Source: Mycobacterium numidiamassiliense
GTDB taxonomy: Bacteria; Actinomycetota; Actinomycetes; Mycobacteriales; Mycobacteriaceae
Length of the DNA stretch: 64,000 bases
Direction of reading: 5' to 3'
Assembly: GCF_900157365.1 (NCBI RefSeq)
Contig: NZ_FUEZ01000003.1
Span: 1 to 64,000, forward strand
The position numbers and the translations under genes were made by a program. This document shows, one piece after another, positions 41,685 to 51,440 of the stretch; position 1 is the stretch's first letter; each line of letters begins with the position of its first letter. The notes below the pieces were generated by a model that was not told the DNA's origin, ran no database searches, and saw only the letters and a list, made by a program, of their open reading frames with translations.

Positions 41685-44600
41685 TAAGAGCCTCGTAGCC
41701 TTTCGGAAAGTTCTGCCAGCAACTCGTCCTCGTCCAGCTCGTCATAGGCGTCGGCGGTCGGTTCGTCGGTTGCTTCGAGCTCGGGCAGCACGCTGGCCAG
41801 ATGGTCGCTCAGGCTGTACACGGTGGGGTAGTCGAAAATCACCGATACGGGCAGCGCCTCGCCCAGGTCGTCAGACAGCGCCCGCCGCAGCATCGCGCTC
41901 ATCAGCGAGTCCATCCCGAGTTGGAAGAACCCGGTCGAGGGATCGAGTGACTCGCCCGGGCGCAGGCCCATGGCCTTCGCGGCCAGCTTGGCGACCTGGT
42001 CGAACAACATGGTGTGGCGGCGCTCGGGCTGGCACGCGCGCAACGCGATGCGGAATTCGCTTTCCGGCATGGTCGTCTCGCCCGGTGCCGGCAGCAGGTC
42101 GTCGACGATGTGCAGCGACCCGCGGGCCCGGTAGGCATCCGCAAGCAGCGACCAATCCGCTTGCACCACAACGGAATGCACACCGGCGGCGGGGCTCATC
42201 ACATACGGCAGCGCGCCGATCGCAACCTCGTCTTCCATCGGCAGCAGCCCCGACCCCACACTGACCTGACTGGACTCGTCGGTGTCGGCCAGCGACTTCC
42301 ACAATCCCCAGTTGATGGTGGTGGCGGGCAACCCCATCACCCGGCGCGCATACGCCAGCGCGTCCAGATACCCACTGGTGGCGGTGTAGTGGGCCAGCCA
42401 GCGTGAGCCGATCAGACCGGAGATCGACGAGAACAAGACGAAGTGTTGCAACGACGCCGCCGGTGTCGTCAATGACAGCCGGTGCAGCAGCTCGGCGGCG
42501 TCGAGCTTGGGCGCGAACATCGCCCGGACGTCCTCGTCGGTCATCTCGCTGAGCGAGACCGGCTGGCCGGCAAAGGCGGCCAAGTAGATTCCCTGCAGCG
42601 GTGGCAGGTCGCTGCCGAACCGGTCGAACAGCGCCCCCATCGCGGCTTCGTCGGTGGCGTCGGCGGCCACCGTGACGAGGTTGGTCCCCACTGCGGCAAG
42701 GCTTTGCGTCAGTTCGTGCAGGCGTGAGCCTGGATTCCGCGACACCGCGACGACGGTCTTGGCGCCCATGCGAGCGAGCTGGCTGATCAGGTGCGGTCCG
42801 ATGTTTCCGGTCGCCCCGATGACCAGCTGGCTGGTGTTGGCGTCCAGCGTGACCGGCGATTCCGACGGCAGGTTTCGCGGCCGCAGCCGGGCCACGTGGC
42901 GGGTGCCGCGCCGGTAGACGACCTGGTCCTCGCCCGTGGCGCTACCGACTTCCTGGAGTAGCTGCCTGGTCACCACCTGGGCCGGCACTGAAGCATCGAA
43001 ATCGAGAATGCCGCCCCAGATTTCGGGGTGTTCGAGGGCAAGTGTGCGACCCAGACCCCACAGCAGCCCGTGGGCGGGGTTGGCGCGATCGCCGTCGAAG
43101 ACGGGCTGGGCGTTTCGGGTGATCAGCACCAACTTCGCCGACGAGTTCCCGGCGGCGAGCACCGCGGCGAGCCGGCGCACCTGGTCGAACAGCCGATAGG
43201 ACGACGCGACGTCGAACGAATCATTGGCAGGCGCGAACAACACGTGCTCGGCATCGCCGACCGATTCGGCCAATTCCACCGGGTCGGCATCCGCGTCCAC
43301 GGTTTCCGCGGACAGCTGGGTCGCGATGTCGGGATCGCCGATCACCAGCCAGCGGCTCGCGGTCGCTGCTTCCGGCTTCGTGTCCAGGGGCGCGGCCGGC
43401 CACGACAGCTGATATGACCAGTCGGCGAGCGGGCCTGCCGGGGCGGTGCCCGACGCAGAACCATTGTGCTGCAAGGATTCTGGCGCGTGCCACCCGATCG
43501 CCCCGTTGCCTATCCAGTGCCGGGTGTGATGCCACGGAGTGGTGGGGATCTGGATATGCGGCTCGGGAGGATGCGGCGTCTGCGGCGGGTTGGCGGTGTG
43601 CACCGTGTTCAGGCTGGTGCGGAAGGAGATGGTGTCGTCGGTATTGCGCTGCAGGGTGCCGACGTTCGTGTACCTGCTGCCGTGCTGGGCGCTGTGCAGG
43701 GTCTCGCCGATGGCCTGGGTCAGCAGCGGGTGCGCGCTGATCTCGATGAACGTGTGGTGGTCGGTTCCGGCGGCGGCGATGGCCTGCTGGAAGTGCACCG
43801 GGTTGCGCATGTTGGTGGCCCAGTGTCCGGCGTCGAACACCGGATGGCGGTTTGGATCGGCGTAGGTGGTGGAGATGATCGGAATGGTCGGCGTGTGCGG
43901 AACCAGATCGGCCAACTCCGCCCGCATCGCCGGCTGCAGCGCGTCCATCGCTGGATTGTGCGGGGCCACTTCGATATTGACCCGGCTGGCGAACCGGTTG
44001 TGGCTACGCGCCCTGGCGATCAGCTGGTCGATTTGCTCCGTGGGTCCGGAGATCACGGTTTGCCGCGGCGAGTTGTAGATGCCCAGCGTCACCTGCGGGT
44101 ACTCGGCGATCAGCGTCTCGGTCGCGGCCACATCCAGCCCCAGCAGCGCCATCCCGCCCTGTCCGGACAGCGGTGCCATCAACCGCGAGCGGGTAGCGGT
44201 CACCCGCAATCCCTCGGCGGGCGTGAGTGCCCCGGCCACCACCGCGGCGGCCACCTCGCCCATCGAGTGTCCGATCACCACGTCGGGCTGCACGCCGTAG
44301 GAGCGCCACAGCGCGGTCAGCGTCAGCTGCATCCCGATCAGGCCGAGCTGGATCTGCTCGATGCCGACTAGTTCCTTGCCGTTGGCCAGCACATCGTGCA
44401 GCGAGAATCCTGCCTGCTCGACGAACACCGGCTCCAGGTCGGCGACCGCCTCGGCGAACGCCGGTTCGTCGGCCAGCAATTGGCGACCCATACCGGCCCA
44501 CTGTGAACCGCGGCCCGAGTAGACGAATACCGTGCCCGACCCTGCCTCGTCGCTCTCCTGCGGGCCCACTACGCCGGGGGCGTGCTGGCCGGCGGCCAGG

Positions 44601-46426
44601 GCGCGTAATCCGGCCACCGCCTGGGCGCGCTCACGGGCGACCACCGTGCCGAACTTCGATTGCCGGGCACGGTGATGGTTGAGCGTGTGCGCCACGTCGG
44701 GCAGGGCCACCTCGGCCCCGGCGCCTTCCATCCATTCGGCGAGCGCCGACGCCGTCGCGGCCACCCGTCGCGGTGTCCTGCCCGCCACCACCAAGGTCGA
44801 CACATCCGGATCGGGGGTGACTCGCGGCGGCGGGATCACTTCCTGACCCTGCTCGAGCACCACATGCGCGTTGGTGCCGCCGAATCCGAACGAGGAAACT
44901 CCGGCCCGGCGCGGATGCCGCGTCTGCGGCCAGTCAATGTGTGTGTCAACGACCTTCATTCGCAAGTCGTCAAAAGGAATGTGTGGGTTCGGGCTTTCGA
45001 AGCGCTGATTCGGCGGAATCTGGCCGCGCTGCAACGCCAGCACCGCCTTGATGAAGCCCGCGATCCCGGCTGCCGCCTCGGTGTGGCCGATGTTCGTCTT
45101 GAGTGCGCCGATCAGCAGCGGGGAATCCTCGGAACGTCCGCGACCCAGCACCGTGCCAAGGGCGCGGGCTTCGATCGGATCGCCCAGCAGCGTTCCGGTG
45201 CCGTGGGTTTCGACGTAGTCGACCTCGTTCGGCTGCATCCCGGCGTTGGCGTAGGCGGCGCGTAGCACCGCCATTTGCGCCGCCGGGTTGGGGGCCATCA
45301 GTCCGTTGGAGCGGCCGTCCTGATTGATTGCCGAGCCGCAGATCACCGCGAGCACCCGGTCGCCGTCGCGCTGCGCGTCCGTCAACCGTTTGAGTACCAC
45401 CACCCCGGCGCCCTCACCGCGCACAAAGCCGTCGGCCGCCGCATCGAACGCGCGGCACCTACCGGTCGGCGACAACGCGCCGGCTTGGTCGAAACCGCGA
45501 AATACCGCCGGGGACAACAACACGTTCACCCCGGCCGCGATGGCCAGGTGCGAGTCCTGGGTGCGAAGGCTTTGGCAGGCCAGGTGAATGGCCACCAACG
45601 ACGACGAACAGGCGGTATCCACCGCCACCGACGGGCCGCGCAGGTCAAGGAAATACGAGAGGCGATTGGCGATGATGCTCATCGCGCCGCCCGTGTTGTT
45701 CCAGGCGTCCACCTGGGCGATGTCGCCGGCCCCAAGGAAGCCGTATTCGGTCCCGCATGACCCGGCGAAGACTCCGGTCTGCGACCGACGCAGCGAGTTC
45801 GGCGGAATTCCGGCGTGCTCCAGGGCTTCCCAGGCGACTTCCAGCAGCAGACGCTGCTGCGGGTCCATCTTGGCTGCCTCGCTTGCGGCGATCTCGAAAA
45901 ACTCCGCATCGAAGGCGTCGATGTCAGACAGATACGAGCCCCAGCGCGTGGTGCGTGCCAATGCCGCCGCGGCCTCTGGCGAGCCGTTTTCGAACGGCAG
46001 CCACCGTTCGGCCGGCACCTCGCCGATCGAGCAACCGCGATCAACCAGGAACTGCCACAACGCGTCCGGACTCGAGATTCCACCGGGGAAGCGACATCCC
46101 ATCCCGATGACGGCGATGGGCTCGTCGAGCGAGCTATGTGCCGGGCGATTGAGCGCGGCGGCCGCGTCCTGGTCGGGAGCGGGCGCGGTCAGGTAAGCGG
46201 CCAGCGCGTTGATGGTCGGGTGTTCCCAGAACTCGATCGGGGATACCGGCCTGCCCAGCAACTGCGATAACTCGCCGGACAACACGACGGACTCGCGGGA
46301 GCTCACGCCGAGATCGGCCAGCGACAGGTCTGGGTCAACCTCGTCCGGCGTGCGGCCGATGTTCGTCACCAGATAGTCGACCAGCCAGTGCCGAAGGTCG
46401 GCCTCGCTCTGGATGCCTGACGTCAT
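41684..46426 (-). CDS. PpsA/PpsB fusion polyketide synthase (ACP-KS-AT-KR-ACP)
   Basis: The protein is 1580 residues. The first part is PpsA: SEADLRHWLVDYLVTNIG at the N-terminus, loading ACP with Ser44 in LGVSSRES, then KS (about 100-525, Cys273). The AT (about 620-925, Ser721, [13 protein letters not shown]) belongs to the type shared by PpsA and PpsB. After the AT the sequence is PpsB: ADWSYQLSWP, then the KR around 1204 with GATGNIGPHLISQLARMGAK, and the C-terminal ACP near 1504 in FFQLGMDSLMS with ending LLAELSERLRGS. M. tuberculosis has two proteins here (PpsA 1876, PpsB 1538 residues). It would accept a ligase-loaded acyl chain and add one malonyl unit, reduced to a hydroxyl. It is the first gene of the operon and overlaps ppsC by one base. 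Confidence 0.9.
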   Translation of the reverse strand: MTSGIQSEADLRHWLVDYLVTNIGRTPDEVDPDLSLADLGVSSRESVVLSGELSQLLGRPVSPIEFWEHPTINALAAYLTAPAPDQDAAAALNRPAHSSLDEPIAVIGMGCRFPGGISSPDALWQFLVDRGCSIGEVPAERWLPFENGSPEAAAALARTTRWGSYLSDIDAFDAEFFEIAASEAAKMDPQQRLLLEVAWEALEHAGIPPNSLRRSQTGVFAGSCGTEYGFLGAGDIAQVDAWNNTGGAMSIIANRLSYFLDLRGPSVAVDTACSSSLVAIHLACQSLRTQDSHLAIAAGVNVLLSPAVFRGFDQAGALSPTGRCRAFDAAADGFVRGEGAGVVVLKRLTDAQRDGDRVLAVICGSAINQDGRSNGLMAPNPAAQMAVLRAAYANAGMQPNEVDYVETHGTGTLLGDPIEARALGTVLGRGRSEDSPLLIGALKTNIGHTEAAAGIAGFIKAVLALQRGQIPPNQRFESPNPHIPFDDLRMKVVDTHIDWPQTRHPRRAGVSSFGFGGTNAHVVLEQGQEVIPPPRVTPDPDVSTLVVAGRTPRRVAATASALAEWMEGAGAEVALPDVAHTLNHHRARQSKFGTVVARERAQAVAGLRALAAGQHAPGVVGPQESDEAGSGTVFVYSGRGSQWAGMGRQLLADEPAFAEAVADLEPVFVEQAGFSLHDVLANGKELVGIEQIQLGLIGMQLTLTALWRSYGVQPDVVIGHSMGEVAAAVVAGALTPAEGLRVTATRSRLMAPLSGQGGMALLGLDVAATETLIAEYPQVTLGIYNSPRQTVISGPTEQIDQLIARARSHNRFASRVNIEVAPHNPAMDALQPAMRAELADLVPHTPTIPIISTTYADPNRHPVFDAGHWATNMRNPVHFQQAIAAAGTDHHTFIEISAHPLLTQAIGETLHSAQHGSRYTNVGTLQRNTDDTISFRTSLNTVHTANPPQTPHPPEPHIQIPTTPWHHTRHWIGNGAIGWHAPESLQHNGSASGTAPAGPLADWSYQLSWPAAPLDTKPEAATASRWLVIGDPDIATQLSAETVDADADPVELAESVGDAEHVLFAPANDSFDVASSYRLFDQVRRLAAVLAAGNSSAKLVLITRNAQPVFDGDRANPAHGLLWGLGRTLALEHPEIWGGILDFDASVPAQVVTRQLLQEVGSATGEDQVVYRRGTRHVARLRPRNLPSESPVTLDANTSQLVIGATGNIGPHLISQLARMGAKTVVAVSRNPGSRLHELTQSLAAVGTNLVTVAADATDEAAMGALFDRFGSDLPPLQGIYLAAFAGQPVSLSEMTDEDVRAMFAPKLDAAELLHRLSLTTPAASLQHFVLFSSISGLIGSRWLAHYTATSGYLDALAYARRVMGLPATTINWGLWKSLADTDESSQVSVGSGLLPMEDEVAIGALPYVMSPAAGVHSVVVQADWSLLADAYRARGSLHIVDDLLPAPGETTMPESEFRIALRACQPERRHTMLFDQVAKLAAKAMGLRPGESLDPSTGFFQLGMDSLMSAMLRRALSDDLGEALPVSVIFDYPTVYSLSDHLASVLPELEATDEPTADAYDELDEDELLAELSERLRGS

Positions 46427-47143
46427 GGCGCTACGCCCAGCCGGGTGGACGTCACCGGACCAGCAAACTCCACCAGGGCTTGGTCAAGGTGCATCCACGC
46501 GAATGCCACCGCCTCGAAGCGGTGGTCTGCAGGCTGCTTTAGCAAACAGGGAACAGTAGAGGGGCTCACCCGCAATGCTTTACCTTCCCGTTTGGCGGTC
46601 GGCGCTATGTGCGCGCGCCTAGTTGCCGCCCCACGAGCGGCTTTAGCAGGCCCTGTCGGAGCCCCCCGGCACAAGGCAGCTGCTAGTTGGAAACGTCGGC
46701 GCACAAGAGCCGGATGGCCGTGAGCCGCGACGATTGCCACCCCGACCACCCGTCTCTAAAAAGCAACGTATGCAATCTTCGGCGGGCACGTGAGGGTATT
46801 TACGAAATCCACAGAATTTGTAAGCCATCCAACTCGTGGAGTCGTGGCATATGTCGGCTGCTGGGACCCACGCCGCGCATCACTGCAGGTCAACGGCCTG
46901 GGGGACAAAAGTGATATTTGGTGCTAGTGGTGCGGTGCTGGCGGGTGATAGCAGAGTGAAACTAGCTGGGCGGAGGGCGAAGCCCGACCGTTCTGGGACC
47001 AGCGCACCATTTTCGCGCGGACGGTCGACACCCGTCGGGAAGCGGTCTCGCCGGGGGCGCCGCATGCCGCCCTGCGGGCAGGGGATCACCGGGGACCGGA
47101 CGCCGCCGCGGAAAATCGGATCATCCGATGCGCGTCCGGTCAG
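46427..47143 (-). other. Leader/intergenic region between tesA and the pps operon, no convincing gene
   Basis: About 717 bp lies between tesA and the ppsA/B fusion, both on the minus strand. In M. tuberculosis this interval holds Rv2929 and fadD26; no ligase motif is present here. A 108-codon frame (46749-46423, minus) ends in TGA overlapping the fusion ATG and finishes RLGVAP, but has no recognisable domain. A perfect 7-bp stem with a 6-base loop lies at 46506-46525 (CCACCGC/GCGGTGG). The promoter for the large operon is probably in this region or upstream of tesA. Confidence 0.5.
46506..46525 (-). promoter_or_regulatory. Stem-loop in the leader of the pps operon
   Basis: Arms CCACCGC and GCGGTGG pair perfectly around a six-base loop, about 80 bases before the start of the ppsA/B fusion. 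There is no following T-run, so it is not a standard intrinsic terminator. Role unknown. Confidence 0.35.
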
Positions 47144-48139
<996 letters not shown>

Positions 48140-48877
48140 GTGTACCGAGTCTTTGAGGCGCTGGACGAATTGGGCGCCATTGTCGAGGAAGCCCGCGGTG
48201 TGCCCATGACTGCCGGCTGTGTGGTGCCTCGCGGTGACGTGCTGGAACTGATCGACGACATCAAGGATGCGATCCCGGGCGAACTGGATGACGCCCAGGA
48301 CGTCCTGGATGCGCGCGATTCGATGCTGCATGACGCCAAGACGCACGCCGAATCCATGGTGTCCTCGGCGACGACCGAGTCGGAGTCGATGCTCAACCAC
48401 TCCCGTGCCGAGGCCGATCGGCTGCTTTCGGACGCGAAGGCACAGGCCGACCGGATGGTGAACGAGGCCCGCCAGCACAGCGAGCGCATGGTCGCCGACG
48501 CCCGCGAGGAGTCGATTCGCATCGCGACCGCGGCCAAGCGCGAGTACGAGGCCAGCGTCGGCCGCGCTCAGGCCGAGGCCGACCGGCTGATCGAAAACGG
48601 CAACATCGCCTACGAGAAGGCCGTGCAAGAGGGCATCAAGGAGCAGCAGCGCCTGGTGTCGCAGAACGAGGTGGTGCAGGCGGCCAACGCCGAATCCACA
48701 CGTCTTATCGACACCGCGCACGCCGAGTCGGACCGGTTGCGTGGGGAATGCGACATCTACGTCGACAACAAACTCGCCGAGTTCGAGGAGTTCCTCAACG
48801 GCACGCTGCGTTCGGTGGGCCGCGGTCGCCATCAACTCCGGACGGCCGCAGGCACGCACGACTACGCCACGCGCTGA
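48140..48877 (+). CDS. sepIVA: DivIVA-like cell-division/envelope protein SepIVA
   Basis: The protein is 245 residues from GTG 48140 (YRVFEALDEL...). AGGAGG at 48126-48131 is eight bases before this GTG but only two before an in-frame ATG at 48134, so the GTG is preferred; this also gives the length of the M. tuberculosis protein Rv2927c. After a short DivIVA-like head the sequence is a long, charged coiled coil with many Ala/Glu/Arg heptads (about residues 50-230). Homologues act in septation and polar cell-envelope organisation in mycobacteria. It is the first of a run of plus-strand genes in the conserved order sepIVA, DUF177, rnc, mutM. Confidence 0.9.
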   Translation: MYRVFEALDELGAIVEEARGVPMTAGCVVPRGDVLELIDDIKDAIPGELDDAQDVLDARDSMLHDAKTHAESMVSSATTESESMLNHSRAEADRLLSDAKAQADRMVNEARQHSERMVADAREESIRIATAAKREYEASVGRAQAEADRLIENGNIAYEKAVQEGIKEQQRLVSQNEVVQAANAESTRLIDTAHAESDRLRGECDIYVDNKLAEFEEFLNGTLRSVGRGRHQLRTAAGTHDYATR

Positions 48878-48945
48878 CGCTGGGTAGCCGTGCGCTGATC
48901 CACGGCGCCGTGGCTTTGGCTGACCGGCGCCGTAATATTTCTTCT

Positions 48946-49533
48946 ATGGCGCGGCAACACAGCAGCACAGCGCAGCACCGCTCGGCCTCCCCGATGTCCA
49001 TCGACGTCACCCGGCTCGGGCGGCGTCCGGGTTCGATGGTGACCCTGCGCAACACCGTGGCCAGCCCTGCGCGCATCGGACTGGACATGATCGCGATTGC
49101 GCAGGGTGCTCCGTTGGATCTCGACCTGCGGGTCGAATCGGTATCGGAAGGCGTGCTGGTCACCGGAACGGTGGCCGGGCCCACCGTGGGTGAATGCGTC
49201 CGTTGCCTGGCTCCGGTCGACGGCCACGTTCAGGTGGCGTTGACCGAGCTGTTCGCCTACCCGGACAGCGCAACCGAGGCGACCACCGAGGAAGACGAAG
49301 TCGGTCGGGTGGTCGACGACAGGATCGACCTCGAGCAGTCCGTCATCGACGCCGTGGGACTCGAGCTCCCGTTCGCGCCGGTGTGCCGGCCGGATTGCCC
49401 CGGACTCTGCCCGCAGTGCGGTGTGGTGCTGGCCGACGAGCCAGGTCATCAGCATGCTGCCATCGATCCGCGGTGGGCGAAGTTGGCTGGCATGCTGCCT
49501 GCCGAGCCCGACGAACCCCGGGGTGATCAGTGA
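48946..49533 (+). CDS. DUF177 (YceD-family) protein, Rv2926c-like
   Basis: The protein is 195 residues from ATG 48946; a longer in-frame reading overlaps sepIVA and is rejected. It has paired cysteines in ECVRCLAP and later [13 protein letters not shown], a probable metal site, and an acidic middle. DUF177/YceD proteins sit beside rRNA-processing or ribosomal protein genes in many bacteria and are linked to 23S rRNA processing; here it precedes rnc, whose GTG overlaps its TGA. There is no rpmF between them, as in other mycobacteria. Confidence 0.88.
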   Translation: MARQHSSTAQHRSASPMSIDVTRLGRRPGSMVTLRNTVASPARIGLDMIAIAQGAPLDLDLRVESVSEGVLVTGTVAGPTVGECVRCLAPVDGHVQVALTELFAYPDSATEATTEEDEVGRVVDDRIDLEQSVIDAVGLELPFAPVCRPDCPGLCPQCGVVLADEPGHQHAAIDPRWAKLAGMLPAEPDEPRGDQ

Positions 49534-50252
49534 CGTCACGACAAGCCCTGCTCGACGCTCTCGGTGTCGACCTGCCCGAGGAGCTGCTACAGCTGGCGGT
49601 GACCCATCGCAGCTATGCCTACGAGAACGGCGGGCTGCCGACCAACGAGCGTTTGGAGTTTCTCGGTGACGCCGTCCTCGGCCTCACCGTCACCGACGAG
49701 CTGTACCACCGCCACCCCGACCGTTCGGAGGGTGACCTGGCCAAACTGCGCGCCAGCGTCGTCAATACGCAGGCGCTGGCCGAAGTCGCGCGCGGCCTGT
49801 GTGAAGGCGGCCTCGGGGTTCACCTGCTATTGGGACGAGGCGAGGCGAACACCGGCGGGGCCGACAAGTCGAGCATCCTCGCCGACGGCATGGAATCGCT
49901 GCTGGGCGCGATCTACATTGAGCACGGCATCACGGTGTCGCGCGAGGTGATCCTGCGGTTGTTCGGCGGACTGTTGGACGCCGCACCCACGCTGGGGGCC
50001 GGGCTGGACTGGAAGACCAGCCTGCAGGAGCTGACCGCCGCGCGCGGCCTGGGTGCGCCGTCCTACGTCGTCACCTCCACCGGTCCCGACCATGACAAGG
50101 AATTCACCGCGATCGTGGTCGTGATGCAAACCGAGTACGGCTCGGGTGTGGGGCGCTCCAAGAAGGAGGCCGAGCAGAAGGCGGCCGCCGCGACCTGGAA
50201 GACGCTGGAAGCGCGCGAAGTGCTGGACACCGCGGGGAAAACGTCCGTCTAG
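49530..50252 (+). CDS. rnc: Ribonuclease III
   Basis: The protein is 240 residues, GTG start overlapping the previous stop (GTGA). The RNase III signature [14 protein letters not shown] lies near residue 39, with the second acidic cluster in [14 protein letters not shown]-terminal double-stranded RNA-binding domain (about 165-232) ends in [14 protein letters not shown]. It cleaves double-stranded RNA in rRNA maturation and RNA decay. The mutM ATG follows the stop directly. Confidence 0.96.
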   Translation: MTSRQALLDALGVDLPEELLQLAVTHRSYAYENGGLPTNERLEFLGDAVLGLTVTDELYHRHPDRSEGDLAKLRASVVNTQALAEVARGLCEGGLGVHLLLGRGEANTGGADKSSILADGMESLLGAIYIEHGITVSREVILRLFGGLLDAAPTLGAGLDWKTSLQELTAARGLGAPSYVVTSTGPDHDKEFTAIVVVMQTEYGSGVGRSKKEAEQKAAAATWKTLEAREVLDTAGKTSV

Positions 50253-51104
50253 ATGCCCGAACTGCCCGAAGTCGAGGTGGTGCGCCGCGGCTTGCAGGCC
50301 CACGTAGTGGGCAAGACGATCACCGCGGTGCGGGTGCACCACCCCCGCGCGGTGCGCCGCCACGAGGCGGGGCCCGCCGACCTCACGGCGCAGCTGCTGG
50401 ACGCCCGGATCATCGGGACCGACCGGCGCGGTAAGTACCTATGGCTGCTGCTCGACGGGGATGCGGCGCTGGTGGTTCACCTGGGCATGAGCGGGCAGAT
50501 GCTGCTGGGTGAAGTGCCGCGCGCCGACCACGTTCGCATCTCCGCGCTGCTCGACGACGGAACCGTGCTCAGCTTCGCCGACCAGCGGACGTTCGGAGGA
50601 TGGATGCTTGCCGACCTCGTCGACGTGGACGGCAGCGTGGTTCCGGAGCCGGTGGCCCATCTCGCGCGTGACCCGCTTGACCCCCGCTACGACGTCGATG
50701 CCGTGGTGAAAGTGTTGCGCGGCAAACATTCTGAGATCAAGCGCCAGCTGCTTGATCAGCAGGTGGTGTCGGGCATCGGCAACATCTATGCCGACGAGGC
50801 GCTGTGGCGGGCCAAGGTCAACGGCTTTCGTGTCGCGGCCACGCTGAGCCGCCGCCAGCTGACCGCAGTTCTGGACGCCGCCGCCGACGTGATGCGCGAT
50901 GCCCTGGCCAAGGGCGGGACCTCGTTCGACTCGCTGTATGTGAACGTCAACGGCGAGTCCGGCTACTTCGACCGGTCCCTGGACGCCTACGGCCGCGAGG
51001 GTGAAAGCTGCCGGCGGTGTGGCGCGGTGATTCGCCGTGAGAAGTTCATGAACCGCTCGTCGTTCTACTGCCCGAAATGTCAGCCGCGCCCGCGTAGCGC
51101 TTAA
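50253..51104 (+). CDS. mutM: Formamidopyrimidine-DNA glycosylase
   Basis: The protein is 283 residues starting at ATG 50253, directly after the rnc stop. It begins [13 protein letters not shown], with Pro2-Glu3 as the catalytic pair after Met removal, has the helix-two-turn-helix stretch [16 protein letters not shown], and ends with a C-terminal zinc finger CRRCG...CPKC. It removes 8-oxoguanine and ring-opened purines from DNA. It is the last gene of the sepIVA-rnc run before the iron-uptake genes. Confidence 0.97.
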   Translation: MPELPEVEVVRRGLQAHVVGKTITAVRVHHPRAVRRHEAGPADLTAQLLDARIIGTDRRGKYLWLLLDGDAALVVHLGMSGQMLLGEVPRADHVRISALLDDGTVLSFADQRTFGGWMLADLVDVDGSVVPEPVAHLARDPLDPRYDVDAVVKVLRGKHSEIKRQLLDQQVVSGIGNIYADEALWRAKVNGFRVAATLSRRQLTAVLDAAADVMRDALAKGGTSFDSLYVNVNGESGYFDRSLDAYGREGESCRRCGAVIRREKFMNRSSFYCPKCQPRPRSA

Positions 51105-51119
51105 GACTCGTTAAGAAAG

Positions 51120-51151
51120 GTGAGGTTATCCTCACTCGGCGCGGTTATCCT
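51120..51151 (+). promoter_or_regulatory. Candidate metal-regulator (IdeR/DtxR-like) site before feoA
   Basis: GTGAGGTTATCCTCAC at 51120-51135 is an imperfect inverted repeat. Its core GGTTATCCT (51124-51132) recurs at 51143-51151, 19 bases later, close to two helical turns. AGGTTA..CT resembles half of the IdeR/DtxR box, though the second half fits poorly. It lies just upstream of the preferred feoA start (51159), so iron control of feoAB is plausible but unproven. Confidence 0.4.
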
Positions 51152-51158
51152 TGGCCTG

Positions 51159-51440
51159 ATGAATCTCCCGCGCTCGCGCAGCGACCCAGCGGGTTCGCCG
51201 ACCGTGCTGGCCCAGCTGGCACCGGGGGAGCGGGCCAGGATCGTGGGCATGATGCCGGAGGCATCGGCGGTGTTGGCGGGGCGGCTTCGGCAGCTGGGTT
51301 TTCGGCCTGCGTCCGAGGTCGAGGTCATTCGGCGGGCCCCGTTGGGTGACCCGACCATCTACCGCGTTCAGGACACCGAGCTGTGCCTACGCCGGCGCGA
51401 GGCGCGGTTGATCGAGATCGAACCGCGGAGCCACGCGTGA
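51159..51440 (+). CDS. feoA: FeoA, ferrous iron transport accessory protein
   Basis: The protein is 93 residues from ATG 51159; an in-frame GTG at 51120 falls inside the candidate operator and is not preferred. The SH3-like FeoA fold is visible as LAQLAPGERARIVGM followed by RLRQLGFRPASEVEVIRRAP. FeoA binds the FeoB membrane protein and supports Fe(II) import. Its stop overlaps the feoB GTG. Confidence 0.88.
   Translation: MNLPRSRSDPAGSPTVLAQLAPGERARIVGMMPEASAVLAGRLRQLGFRPASEVEVIRRAPLGDPTIYRVQDTELCLRRREARLIEIEPRSHA

Noticed and set aside
46427..47143. A small gene, tRNA or ncRNA in the tesA-pps gap
   Set aside because: No tRNA-like cloverleaf, no convincing ribosome binding site and no family match; only a short stem-loop and open frames of random character.
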